Part shown: piece after piece, positions 12,111-22,815 of the stretch
Layout of the letters: every line of letters starts with the position of its first letter
Numbering within the stretch: the first letter of the stretch is position 1
Translations under genes and position numbers: made by a program
The notes under the pieces: model-generated
What the model was told of the DNA's origin: nothing
Databases searched by the model: none
What the model saw: the letters and a program-made list of their open reading frames with translations, nothing else
Assembly: GCA_947579605.1 (NCBI GenBank)
Contig: OX388316.1
Location: forward strand, 12,341,290-12,405,289
Source of the DNA: Athripsodes cinereus
Lineage: Eukaryota > Arthropoda > Insecta > Trichoptera > Leptoceridae
Reading direction: 5' to 3'
DNA: 64,000 bases

Positions 12111-12342
12111 CACCCGGTAAAGAATTGGTCTCCCATTCTTCTCCGTGAGTTTTTGAGTGTCCTGTAAAAGGCAGGTGTTCGAAAAAATTAAGACATTTTA
12201 CATCTTAAATTCAGCGATCAAGTTTGCCACGTATATTGGCACTGAGAGAACAGCTTGCATGTTTATTATATGCAGCTGGTCTGCTGGCTACCCCACTTGT
12301 AGGATATGCCGTGATGGTATAGTATAGTATATAGTACAGTAC
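12111..12342 (+). repeat. Repeat family A, most complete copy
   Basis: This 232-bp copy is the reference for the family here. It starts CACCCGGTAAAGAATTGG, has TGAGTGTCCTGTAAAAGG, TTCAGCGATCAAGTTTGCC, GAGAGAACAGCTTGCATG and GCTGGTCTGCTGGCTACCCC, and ends CACTTGTAGGATATGCCGTG followed by a (GGTATAGTATAG)-type tail. There is no open frame. The last ~35 bases and the TATAG tail match LINE family C, so it is probably a SINE or SINE-like retroposon that uses that LINE's machinery. I found no Pol III A or B box. Confidence 0.8.
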
Positions 12343-12794
12343 TTAAAAGCCTTAAAACGTTCAATCGTTCGTGGTCAATTTCATCGCTGAATGCATACTT
12401 TCATATCGAAATACAATCATCGCATTTAATTTATATCAACTAAAAAAGCTAATTATTCAAGAACAATATTTTTCTCGCATTTATATACAAATTGTACTTG
12501 ATCGCTTAATTTAATCTTGAATGTTTTAGACATGGGTACTTTGAAAGGAACATCAATAAAAAAATTAAATATCTATTCTATTCTTTATATTTTTTCAAAA
12601 CGTCAGTATAGAAAAAAACACCATCCCTTATCAATTATTAATTAAAACTAACATCGAATTATAATAAAAACATTAAAAATTATGAAAATAACCATACAGC
12701 AATCTCATAAACCCCAAGACACCTGTAACACGGAATATAAATAAATACAATAAAAACTAAAAACTACATTGTTGTTAAAATTAATAAAAAGTTT

Positions 12795-12905
12795 GAGTGT
12801 AAAAAAGTGGCTACTTGGCTACTTCGCCGTTGTGTGACTGGTCGTCCGATGTGATGACAGGTGTTTGAGGTATCGGGTTCTAAGCCCGACGGTCCCACGA
12901 TCAGG
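12795..12905 (+). repeat. Possible tRNA-derived SINE
   Basis: GGGTTCTAAGCCC at about 12876-12888 resembles a Pol III B box (GGTTCNANNCC). It is preceded by a tRNA-like stretch with CTACTTCGCCG and GTCGTCCGATGTGATGACAG, and followed by GACGGTCCCA. The region is GC-richer than its surroundings. I see no other copy in the window, so it could be a decayed SINE head or a tRNA pseudogene. A 67-codon minus frame here is incidental. Confidence 0.4.
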
Positions 12906-12969
12906 TGATAAGTACATAAATACTTACATTTTATTACTATGTACGTCCTTCTACAGAGGTAGTACAATT

Positions 12970-13301
12970 AATTAAACCATGAAATTAATTAACACATTGA
13001 ACCTTTATCTCACTCGTAAACACCAAACTGCACTTTGTGTCAAAGTTTACTCAAATGAAATGGAAAGAGCTGATTCTCGAATTACGTAAGTAATTCTGTT
13101 TTTACACAAAATTGGATATAGGTAGGTACATTATAGATTTAGGATTTGATAATAATCATTTTACTAATTTGACATAATAGGCCGTCTCCGTCCGCTGTGG
13201 AACGCAAGGAAAAGCCTCCCCAGCCACTTACTTGGTTTTTCCGTTGGTTCTGGGTTTTGCAACCTTTCACCCGCAATTCTTTTTATATTTATTTATTTAT
13301 T

Positions 13302-13332
<31 letters not shown>

Positions 13333-15000
13333 CTATTCAATTCACGGCAAACATTGCCATTTACAAGATATAAACATATATAAACATACAAACATATTAT
13401 TTGGTGTTAAGTTATTCATATTTATAACCCAAGTGATAACAAAAAAAAGCAACCAGATATTATCAAAACAAAAGTATAGGTACCTAGGTACTACATATAT
13501 ATATAGACAACCAAAATAGTAGGTATCCATATGGAACAGTCTCACAATACTGCAAATAATATTAAAAAAAATATATATAATATGTATATCTGAGCATCAG
13601 TAGGCAAGCACTTGTAACAACAACCAAGAGGAGCAAAACTGACCAATACCAATTTGGTAGGTACTTCTATAGGTATGCACCTGCAGCACAAACCCGGCTC
13701 TCACTATGTACTCGCCTACAACATCATCAGACTATGGTGTAAAGGTTTCTCCTATTTTGTTTTATCTCCAAATGAACTCTTCTCTTATACATTCGTGACC
13801 CTTGCAACATGTCTCGCTCGTGATTGACTATTATAACATTACCACTCTATGAATACTCGTAATGTCAGTCACTCCTGATCTATTACTTGGTTTCTCTAAA
13901 AAGCTGTACAGTCCCCCAAAATAGGCTCCTAATTTTATGAAAATGTATTATATCATTGACGTAGCTGCAGGAGAATAAAAATAATGTTGATATTAAAACC
14001 TTCTTTAATTATTTATTTCAGATAGATTTGAACATGTAAACCAAAACGGCCAACTCAAAAAGTTGACTTAATCGTTGTATGACATGCTGAAGTTAGAAAT
14101 TCTCGAAAATATATGAAAAAAATGCGTAATCAAGTCCGAATGCCGGGGATGATTTAAAGGTTTTCGACTTTAAGAGGACGGCACGTGTGATGTGAGATGA
14201 AGTTGTTAATTAATGTCAAACTAATTTGCAATTCAAAACGAGAATGCAAATTACTACCTATAATATGTAAAATAATCCGCTACTGTTTTCATTGCCTTAA
14301 AGTTAGTAAGTAGCACCGCCATCAAAATGCAAGGATAAACAAACATCTTCATAATAATATTATTTTTCATTTCCAAGTATTATTAGTGTACAATACAAAA
14401 TAAACTCGAATAGGATGAACTATTAAACTATTAAATTTTATTATTGGCAAAACCATTAATTAAGTTTTTAGATGGACGTCGAGATAAGTCTGAGTTATAT
14501 ATCGCTACTGAATGTAACAGCAACCTATTACACAAACGTGTTGTTGTTTTTTGGTCAACATCATTTGTTAATGTTCGTCGTTTTTTTGTCAGTGGTGTGT
14601 GATTAAATTTTATATTTCCTATTTTTTATCCTGTGTACCGATTAGAAATTACAATCCCAGACGTTGTAATTAATTGACATAGGCTAACATCTAAACAAAA
14701 TGACTTCTCACTCTAGTGATTAGCTGTTTATTCTGCCAATACAAGACATTTTATTTTGCCTACGGTTCATATAGGTGTATTAAACATTAATTTATATCAA
14801 CACATAAAAACTTTTTTCTGTCATCATATCTGAAGAACATAGCATTATTTGTAAAATCCTGATTTGTGCTGATTTCCAAAAGAATCCTTCTTCTCTATTT
14901 CCATGAGCTTTCACATTTCTAAAACAAGCCTGGTAACAGGAAATCAGAAAAATCTTCTTGGCCGCCATTATTAAATTTAACCGCAAATAGACAATAAAGA
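12970..15000. other. AT-rich stretch; one tetranucleotide array
   Basis: Apart from the TTTA array (listed separately) and a slightly GC-richer patch at 13178-13260, I see no assignable feature. The two long opposite-strand frames near 13232-13545 run through simple sequence and are not genes. Confidence 0.45.
13281..13333. repeat. (TTTA)n microsatellite
   Basis: TTTA units run almost uninterrupted, with one phase slip near 13311. It is a common simple repeat in AT-rich insect DNA. Confidence 0.95.
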
Positions 15001-15060
15001 CTTCTTCTTCTCCTTGGGCAATTATTAGTCCCACACGGTGGTGGAGTCTACCTCTAATAA
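15001..15060 (-). mobile_element. LINE family E, very short 3' fragment
   Basis: Plus-strand TTGGGCAATTATTAGTCCCACACGG is the antisense of the same end as at 18015-18040 (TGGGACTAATAATTGCCCA sense), preceded by a CTT-rich tail. AGACAATAA occurs at 14989-14997 and 15061-15069 and may be a 9-bp target duplication. Only about 60 bases of the element were copied. Confidence 0.65.
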
Positions 15061-16120
15061 AGACAATAAGACGATTTTTGCTAGGGTCATTACAGCTAAA
15101 GGCTAATGCTATCCTTTATTAATTAAGATGCACAATATGAAATAATTAGTTTGCTAGTTTCGTCTACGATTAAATCGAGCATATTGGAAACCAGAATGTA
15201 TTTAGTTGTTGCTTTTGATATTATTTTACTTCAAATAAATTCTTGAGACCTTGATTACTCCTAAACAATACATCTATGAGTTTTTTGTATCAAACAAGTA
15301 ACAAGAAATGAGATCATTTTCATTCACAATAAGAAACCTCACAATTTCTTCACGACAACAACAACAAGAAATTCTTACATATGTAGGTTTAAAATAAAAC
15401 AATCTTGTATTAAAAAATCACACATACCGTATGTTAAAGAATCCTATGAAATTCACATACGAAAAAATATTCCGCGGAAAAAATTGTTTACAAAACAATA
15501 GGTCTTTGCAAGGTGTACAAATTCCAAGGATACAACAAAATATTTTTGTTATAAATACCTATATCAAAATAATAATTTGTACCTACCTACATCTGTACTT
15601 TTTAATAATACTCGCACAATCAGAAAAATACATTGTTTTCATAACAGGATTTTTTAAAACATACATACCTACATAATAATTGTTTGCGTTAGAAGTATTG
15701 TTTCACGGTAATTTGTGCCTAAAATATGAACGTATTTTTACTCGACGTTTTTAAATTCAAATTTACTTTATAGAGTATAATATAGGTAGGTACTCGTATT
15801 ATCGAATGAAAAATATTTTTTTCTATCACGTTTTTGCTAGTTTCAAATAATATTGCCTTTACGGATACCTTTGAATTTATTGATGGTTTGTAAGTTACCA
15901 AAAAATAATTCAACAATGAAATACGAATAGGTGCGCAAAATCGATACATTTTGTCGAAGTATGTTTTTTCTAACGCAGTAATTACAATTAAAAATATATA
16001 TAGAAATAATCTATTTCCCTCGCTTTCCTACAATTATCCTTGTTGTTGCTAATCAAGATATATTATTAAAAACAAATACATAGCTAAAAATTAAAATATT
16101 GATATCAATAAATCTTTATT
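15061..16120. other. AT-rich stretch without recognised features
   Basis: Short frames at 15431-15676 (plus) and 15719-15949 (minus) are rich in Ile, Tyr and Lys and carry no motif. I see no RNA gene or repeat signature. Confidence 0.45.
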
Positions 16121-16229
16121 AGCGATTAGGTTTGCCACCCACCCGACACGGAGAGGACAACTTGCATGTTTATTACATTCAGCTGATCTGTTGTCTTCCC
16201 TACATGTGGGATATGCTATGGTGGGATAG
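16121..16229 (+). repeat. Repeat family A, 5'-truncated copy
   Basis: It starts within the AGCGATTAGGTTTGCCACCC block and continues through ACACGGAGAGGACAACTTGC and GGGATATGCTATGGTGGGATAG. Conservation is good over about 110 bp. Confidence 0.7.
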
Positions 16230-17682
16230 ACTTATTATATTCTTTTCATAAGTATAGTGATTTTTGAAAAAAAAAAATTCCATTGTTCCTTACGGAAATC
16301 CATTAAATACATGCTTCTTATCTATACCTATAGATTTATTTACCCATAATATATGAACCTACCGTCGGGTGTTTAAAAGTTGATTCTTCGAATTCTGAGC
16401 AAAAGATCTGTGTTTCGAATCTCGCTGCTGAATTACTTATTTACTATGGTAAATATTACTGCTTTGTATAAAAATATTAGGGATGTAGGTAGGTATTTGG
16501 GTAAATTAATCACACATAAAGATATTTTAAAAAATACGATGAGTACCTACTCATCCGAGCCGAATTGTTTGACTCTTCGTAAGTTCAAAAACTGTCGAAA
16601 CTTTTACTCTTTTGTAAAATATTCTCCACACCACAAAATCACTTGGCAATAATTATGTTATATCGATAATTATATGCAAAACATGCGGGCGGTGATTTTC
16701 ATATAAAACTATACACTAACACTTCAATTTATTAATGTTTTGCTGATGGTAGTAACTGAAACCAAATAATATTGATAGGTTGAACCATTGTAACGTTTGT
16801 TCAATAAAGGATCGATTTCTATATTGTGTAACTGTTTATTAAAAATATTTATTTCCTAGTGTCATTTTAATTAGAAATTTAAATATACTTAAATAATAAG
16901 AGAAAAAAGGTACATAGGAACCTACAATTTACAAATTATATAATAGTTTTAAAAATCTGGCTCAATTTGATTACATTACATTCGTTCCAATCTAAACGAT
17001 TAACTTTTATTATTTTTATTTGCATTTACTATTTATTATTTTTTTATTGTTAAGAAGGTAAATGTAATATCCTATAATTGATAAATTGTAGGTACATACA
17101 GTGTCCTTGAGTAGCCTTACCCCGTCTATCCTTGTTTTAATAAAATAAATGATTTGGCACATAATTATGACGTGGATCTAAAGTCCTAGAATTGATGAAT
17201 TGTACAGTATCCTTGAGGTGCTTTGGCACGTAAACGACACTTTAATGTTTTCCAATAATAATAAAAAAACATAATGTTGAAATATGTATTGTCCAGAATA
17301 CAAATGAATACAACATTCCAAAATTCTGAAAAAAGTAAAATCGAAGTGCAACTGTACTGTTTTGCTTACACGGCGGTTACGTGTGTTTGTTTTTATGGTA
17401 TAAACGGATCTTTACCTGTTTCGATAACCTGAACATCGTGCGAATGATGACCTATAAGGTCTCAATGAAGTGGTAATCTGCAACCAAAACATACCTACAT
17501 GTCTACATTGGTACTATATTTTGTGCTGTGATATACTGGGTTTATTAATAATATGCTACATAATTATCACACAGGTGTGTAGTTTACCGTCATACGTAGT
17601 AGGTAGGTACCCAGGCTGTAGGTAAAAAAGTGCCAATATTGTACGTATCTATATAATTGATATATCTACTCTGCAAATATTG
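16230..17682. other. AT-rich stretch upstream of the TIR element
   Basis: GTTTCGAATCTCGC near 16413 weakly resembles a Pol III B box, perhaps an old SINE. A 90-codon frame at 16380-16652 has no domain I recognise. Nothing else can be assigned. Confidence 0.4.
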
Positions 17683-17705
17683 AATGAGTATTAGGGTGTG
17701 TCGAT
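17683..17705. repeat. Left target repeat and terminal inverted repeat
   Basis: The direct repeat AATGAGTATT (17683-17692) abuts AGGGTGTGTCG (17693-17703), the left end of the 3.1-kb element. The last bases of the direct repeat are themselves complementary to the other side (ATT/AAT), so the split between target duplication (6 to 10 bp, 8 possible) and inverted repeat is ambiguous by a few bases. Confidence 0.85.
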
Positions 17706-18001
17706 TTTTTCAACTTTCGAATTTCAAAGTGCCTTAGGCATCAAAAGTTGCCTTTTCTCAACAGAATATTAACTGATATTTTTTTTTTAATTTTGGGAAC
17801 TTCCATTAGCCTCCTCAAATGGCCAGAAGTTGGCGAAAAACGATAAATTATAGAAATTTTGCCCTATACATTTTTCTTGTAAAAAAATTTTATAATATTT
17901 TTTTATTAAAATATTCTTGTTAATTTGATTGCAAATAGTATAATCAAATGATAAAAAAATATAATTATAAATTATCCACTAATGATCCTTACTCTCGCAC
18001 T

Positions 18002-18153
18002 CTCTCTCTCTCTCCCTGGGCAATTATTAATCCCACATGATGGTGGGGTCTGCCATTTTTGTCTTTCGCCGCCACTCGGCTCTATTCTGTGCGTCCTCCG
18101 GGGAAGCTCCGCAGTCTCTCATGTCTTGCTTCACAACCTCGCGCCACCTCCGC
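18002..18153 (-). mobile_element. LINE family E insertion nested in the TIR element
   Basis: The minus strand encodes the LINE end MRRWREVVKQDM, then CGASPEDAQNRAEWRRKTKM and a final MWD stop, with a (GA)n tail represented by the TC run at 18001-18013. A perfect 17-bp duplication ATCCTTACTCTCGCACT flanks it at 17985-18001 and 18154-18170. It therefore landed in the element's 5' region, about 140 bp before the gene start, after that element was in place. The plus-strand frame that appears to extend the gene upstream of 18309 is an artefact of this insertion. Confidence 0.9.
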
Positions 18154-18308
18154 ATCCTTACTCTCGCACTACCGTCGTTTATTCATCAGTCGTAAAAATT
18201 AGTCGCTCGGTTTCGGTCGTGGGTTGCAGTCGTGTACGAGTATTGTTCTGTGTTTCCTTTTTAAGTGATTTAACATTAGTTAAGTACCTACTTCTACAAT
18301 ATCTTACA

Positions 18309-20508
18309 ATGTCAAAGCGTAAAGATACCAGACTGACCACACAATTAAGTATTTTCAACCAATTTCCGGAAGAAATAACATGCAACTGGAATATGCTGCC
18401 GACGCCGACGTATGAAAATGTTATCAAACATTACGAGTGGGTGAGATATAAAATGAAGCAGATTTCATCGAAAGAACCAGCTGCAGGAGATATAGCTACG
18501 AGCGTTACGCGTATGTTGATTGAAATTTGGAAAAAGGCTTCTATTCTCGTGCTTTCAGCGCAAAGAATAATAAAAATGATAATGTCATACAACACTGATT
18601 ACAAGAAGCTATTGAAAAATTTCAATAGAAAAAACAAAAGTCGAGCATACATGGATAAAATCGAGAACTTTATTTTAAACAGTCTTAGCCTTTTTGATGT
18701 TGCAGCCTGCAAATGTAGACATTATTCTTTATGTAAATGTGGGAAACAAAATTCAATACCTCTACAAGGGCGTTTATTTTTAGAAGACCAACGCAGTCAA
18801 CGACAAATGTTTATAGGTAGTATCGACATCGTTGCTACGCAAAAGTTACAAAAAAAATTAAAAAAGTGCAAAAGACAGCGGAAAAACTGAGTAAACCAGG
18901 ACCTTTGACGATGATAACGCCACCTTTATACCAAAGTGATTCTGAACCAGACTTAAGTATGACTCAGGAAGATGAAGATTTCCAGTGCTGTAGCTTACCT
19001 TTCCCTAATAAAAAAGAAAACGCTAAGACGAAAAAAAACCTTGACAAGTTGTCTCAAACCTGCGATAGGTATGGCGTATCGGAGCTGGAGCTGCCATCGC
19101 TTCTTCGATTTTGAAAGAAGATATCATAGATCACAGTAGATTGCGGAGAGCCAGAAAACGAACGAGAGATTTCTTATTGCTCAATCGAGTGATCATGAGC
19201 GTTCAAGGTTTATACTTTGATGGAAGAAAGGATAAAACCATCTAAGGAAACAAGTTTTACCGACAATCTAAAATTGAGGAACATGGTACACTCGTGCAAG
19301 AGCCTGGATCTATTTATCTGGGACATATAACTCCGTCATCAGGAACAGCGAAAGATGTCGAAGTCTCCTTGTTTCGCTTTCTAACAGATCAGAAAATATC
19401 CTTAGAAGAAATTTGCGCTGTCGGCTGTGACGGAACGAATGTTAATACAGGAAGGAAAAATGGAATAATTTCCAGACTAGAAAAGAGACTTGAAAAACCA
19501 TTACAATGGCTCATCTGTCAACTTCATGCAATTGAACTTCCATTGCGATATTTATTATCATCGATAGATGGTCCAACTAGCGGACCTTCAGCTTTTTCAG
19601 GACCAATAGGTAAAAATCTTAATATTTGTGAAAATATGGAGGTCATAGAGTTTGTTGCAATTGAGACGTCATTCCCCGAACTTGCGTGTGATAAATTAAG
19701 CACAGATCAAAAATATTTATACACTTTGTGCCAAGCAGTATCAAATGGTAAAGTGAATGATGATTTGGCCCGAAAACAACCAGGGAAGATGTCCCATGCC
19801 AGATGGTTAACGACTGCAAGTAGGATTTTATGTTTATATGTCGCCACTGAAAATCCTTGTGAAAATCTGAAAATATTGGCCGTTTTTGTTATGAAAGTCT
19901 ATGCACCTTCATGGTTTACAATAAAATGTAATAAATGTTGTAAAGATGGGGCAGTTAATTTATGGAAAATAATTCGTTCATCACGATACCTTCCAGCAGA
20001 ATTAAAAGCAATAATAGATCCTGTTATTCAACGTAATGCTTATTTTGCAAATCCAGAGAATATAATAATAGCTATGCTAAGTGATAATGATAAGAGAATA
20101 AGGAAGTTGTCGAAGGATCTTGAAAGCTCGCTCCATTGAAGCTCCGGGTATACGAGAATTTGGTATTCCAAAAGTTAACTTCGATTGCAACAGCTACATA
20201 GAATTGATTGACTGGCAAAAACCATCATTAATTCTCACATCATCTCCTCTTTTGAGTACAATAAGTACTGACGATTTGAAAAAAAATTCAACTGAAGGTT
20301 ACATTAAAATGTTTAACTTTCCCAAATTTCCATGCCATATACACAATCAGTGGAGAGATGTGTTAAATTAACTACAGAAGCATCTAGTTCTGTTGCTGGT
20401 CACAAGGCTCGAGAAGGTTTTATTTGTGCCAGGCAACATTCAAGAAATATGATGCCAAAATTCAATTCTAAGAAAGATTTCAAATATTTTTTTTATAAAC
20501 AAATATAA
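18309..20508 (+). pseudogene. Broken transposase-like protein (Cc8L18.2-like family)
   Basis: The start is taken at the ATG of MSKRKDTRLTTQ (18309). Upstream frame belongs to a LINE insertion. The reading passes through three frames: 18309 to about 18885, then to about 19085, then about 19087 to 20125, then about 20122 to 20340, and 20341 to the TAA at 20506-20508, with an extra TAA at 19243-19245. Visible parts are a Cys cluster CKCRHYSLCKC (18708-18740), FDGRKD (19216-19233), VGCDGTNVNTG (19420-19452), WLICQLH (19507-19527), SGPSAFSGPIGK (19579-19614), MSHARWLTTASR (19789-19824) and TQSVERCVKLTTEASSSV (20341-20394). From memory, this set is shared by uncharacterised insect proteins, some named Cc8L18.2-like after a bracovirus-carried gene. 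The Asp/CDG/C-x2-LH/VER order hints at an RNase H-like transposase; that is inference. At least four frameshifts and one stop make it inactive. Confidence 0.75.
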
Positions 20509-20786
20509 TGCATGTCGTCTTATTTTTGTTTTAATTATCTTAAACTGACTCTTATTTACATAAAATCACTAATACATAGCATCGTAATGATTCAATGTTT
20601 ATTCTATTTTCGTTATAAGAGCAAACGTTTTTTGCCTTTTTTTCAAAACTTCATGCTGCTTGAGGAGGCTAAAGATGATGTTGGGAGTAGCATTTTTTTG
20701 TATTTTCTTGTCATTAGTAACATCATACAACTTTTGAGTACTAAGGAGTTAAAATAAAATAAACTTTATTTTTTTTGTATGGAGAG

Positions 20787-20807
20787 CGACACACCCTAAT
20801 GAGTATT
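20787..20807. repeat. Right terminal inverted repeat and target repeat
   Basis: CGACACACCCT (20787-20797) is the exact reverse complement of the left end, followed by AATGAGTATT (20798-20807). The adjoining interior is AT-rich (a poly-T stretch at about 20768-20776). Confidence 0.85.
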
Positions 20808-21071
20808 ACTATTTGTTAATCATCCCTGTAGGATGCTATGCCATAAGGAAAAAAACTATTTATTAAAAATAAATTGCCTACTCACGTAGAACATGAGGAT
20901 GTGTAAATTTCTGTTGAAAATAATTAAATCATTTATTTCAAATAACCTAATTTTCATACAATTCGTATAACACTTGATTGTTTCCAAAATCCATTCAATC
21001 AAATCAACCCAATAATTAAAGTAATGGGGAACATGCATGTGTGAGGAATATGAATAAGTGTTATCAATTTA

Positions 21072-21650
21072 TAATAATAATAATAAGAACACTTTATTGA
21101 TCAGAAAAAAAAAATCATGAGCAATTGGCGAGCTTATTGCCTGGAGGCAATATCTTCCAGCTAACCAAAATAATGTGTGATACTATGTTGACAATGTGCA
21201 ATTAATACTAAATGTGAACAGTTACCTAATACTAAATTTAATTATAACTAATTACATTCTTAGTCCTAAGTAGAACATTATAAATATGTGTCATGTTTCC
21301 TCTAATAAATACTATAAAATGAAGGATAAAGGCACGGGGAGGAACTTTTTAGGATAAGTCTATGGATTTTAGGTTATTCTTAAAAACGTGTAGCGTAGAG
21401 GAATTTCTGATATTGCAAGGTAGATTATTCCACATTCTAATTGCATGGGTCGTAAATGATGAACTGAAGAAGGTTGTGGTGTGGGCAGGGACGGCAAGTA
21501 ACTGGTTATTCTGAGATCTCAGAGGACGTCCATGTGAAGACAGGTATTCAAAACGCTTAAAAAGGTAAAAGAGGGGAATTGTGCTTTAGGATGTTGTACA
21601 GAAAGTAGAGTATATGTAGATCGCGGGATTGTTTGTATGTTTGCCATTTA
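21072..21650 (-). mobile_element. LINE family D, 3' end with C-terminal coding
   Basis: The minus strand encodes a LINE C-terminus ending at a stop at 21349-21351: HILYFLYNILKHNSPLLPF, a frameshift near 21560, RFEYLSSHGRPLRSQNNQL, then IRMWNNLPCNIRNSSTLHVF and FKNNL. The RxWNNLP...FKxxL pattern is typical of the extreme C-terminus of CR1/Rex/jockey-type elements. About 270 bases of 3' UTR follow to the (AAT)n run at 21070-21086, including TCATGAGCAATTGGCGAGC, which recurs at 37905. It is 5'-truncated and frameshifted. Confidence 0.8.
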
Positions 21651-22608
21651 AGTTCTGCTCGAAATTTGGAAATATGGTCATATTTATATTAATAAAATTA
21701 CGCTGATTACGAATATCATAATAAGAAACGATAAAATAAAACTTTGCATTCATTGTTTTCATTAAAAAAATCCATATTTTCTGTCAAAATGCTAAACGCT
21801 CTGTCATTGAATAATCCCGTTGTGACGTCATTAGGCGGTAAGTTGTATTGGCACGCATTTGACTCGTAGTCTGTCTATACCGCCTGGTGACATCACACAC
21901 CTATTGTGGACCTTGTTTCGGCGAAGTGTGAAAATTGCATTTTGGTGATGGAAAACTATGAAATGCATATGTTAAAAATAAAATGTCCCATTATTTTTAT
22001 AATTTTTGGTAATAATATTTTTAAAGCTAATTTTTTTGTGAAAGTTCCCCATTCCGTTTTATTATTATTAAATACCTACATATTATACTCGTATGAATAT
22101 TTTTATATTTTTATGGCAATATTTTCCTAATATTGTTCGCACGATCAATGGACAATATTTAAAATTACCTAATATTAAAATTCACCCACGTCGCAAAACC
22201 GCGAAGAAAAACTTATAACTACTACCTAGTAAACATGATGGGTAATATTATTTTCTTCATGTTCTTGGAAAAAAATATGCTTAGTCATTTCGTATATTAA
22301 ACCTTTAGAAAACTGTTACACTCACTCATACTAAAAATAATATTATATCACTGGTAGTTTTGATGGTTAGCGCGTATGAAGTTTTTTTTTCAATAACGCT
22401 GATACAAATAAAATTTCTTCATAATATCATCAATCTTTCAGCAACATATAAACTGGACATTCTTCACGAAATAAAAGTAGAGGGGTATTACATAATAAGC
22501 TATATTAATCAGATGGACGGATCACAGTAGTGAGAAAAAAGCATTGAATTATTATTTACCATAATTATGATAAAAAATCTATGAAAAGAAGTGAGATCGT
22601 GTTGGTCT
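21651..22608. other. AT-rich stretch without recognised features
   Basis: A 74-codon frame at 21906-22130 is hydrophobic and low-complexity, with no recognisable domain. No repeat was recognised. Confidence 0.45.
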
Positions 22609-22815
22609 CAGAGGCCTGAGTCAATAACACACTTTCACGTCACGTTCCCGCTCCGTTAACGTTCGAGTATAGACAAAGTTGCAAGCAAGTGTCAATTTCG
22701 TTGCTAAGATACACAATAGTTACGAAAATTAACACTTTGGCGCAACATCGTCTGCACCCGAACGCTAACGGAGCGGGAACGTGACGCGAAAGTGTGTTAT
22801 TGACTCAGGCCTCTG
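22609..22815. mobile_element. MITE with long inverted repeats (CAGAGGCC ends)
   Basis: The ends CAGAGGCCTGAGTCAATAAC and its complement continue as inverted repeats for about 57 bases with two mismatches (through CACTTTC(A/G)CGTCACG and CCGCTCCGTTA(A/G)CG). A unique middle separates the arms. There is no coding capacity. CAG-beginning ends suggest hAT, but the flanking eight bases (GTTGGTCT and GAACCGTC) do not match, so the target duplication is lost or the true ends lie a few bases further out. Confidence 0.75.

Larger units (their letters stand above)
17693..20797 (+). mobile_element. DNA transposon-like unit carrying a CDGTN-family gene
   Basis: AGGGTGTGTCG at 17693-17703 and its reverse complement at 20787-20797 bound 3105 bp, with AATGAGTATT repeated outside both ends (17683-17692 and 20798-20807). 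This layout is what a cut-and-paste DNA transposon leaves. The interior carries one broken gene on the plus strand (18309-20508) and a nested LINE fragment (18002-18153). The gene's motifs recall hAT-type transposases in general order: Asp within FDGRKD, then CDGTN, then C-x2-LH, and a late VER. The ends do not begin CA as typical hAT ends do, so the superfamily stays open. A lone matching end lies at 26885-26897. Confidence 0.75.

Noticed and set aside
16405..16430. GTTTCGAATCTCGC as a tRNA or SINE B box
   Set aside because: There is no convincing A box or cloverleaf around it, and no second copy in the window.
17982..18308. Apparent 109-residue N-terminal extension of the 18309 gene
   Set aside because: It reads through the antisense of a LINE fragment bounded by a 17-bp duplication. 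The natural start is the ATG at 18309.
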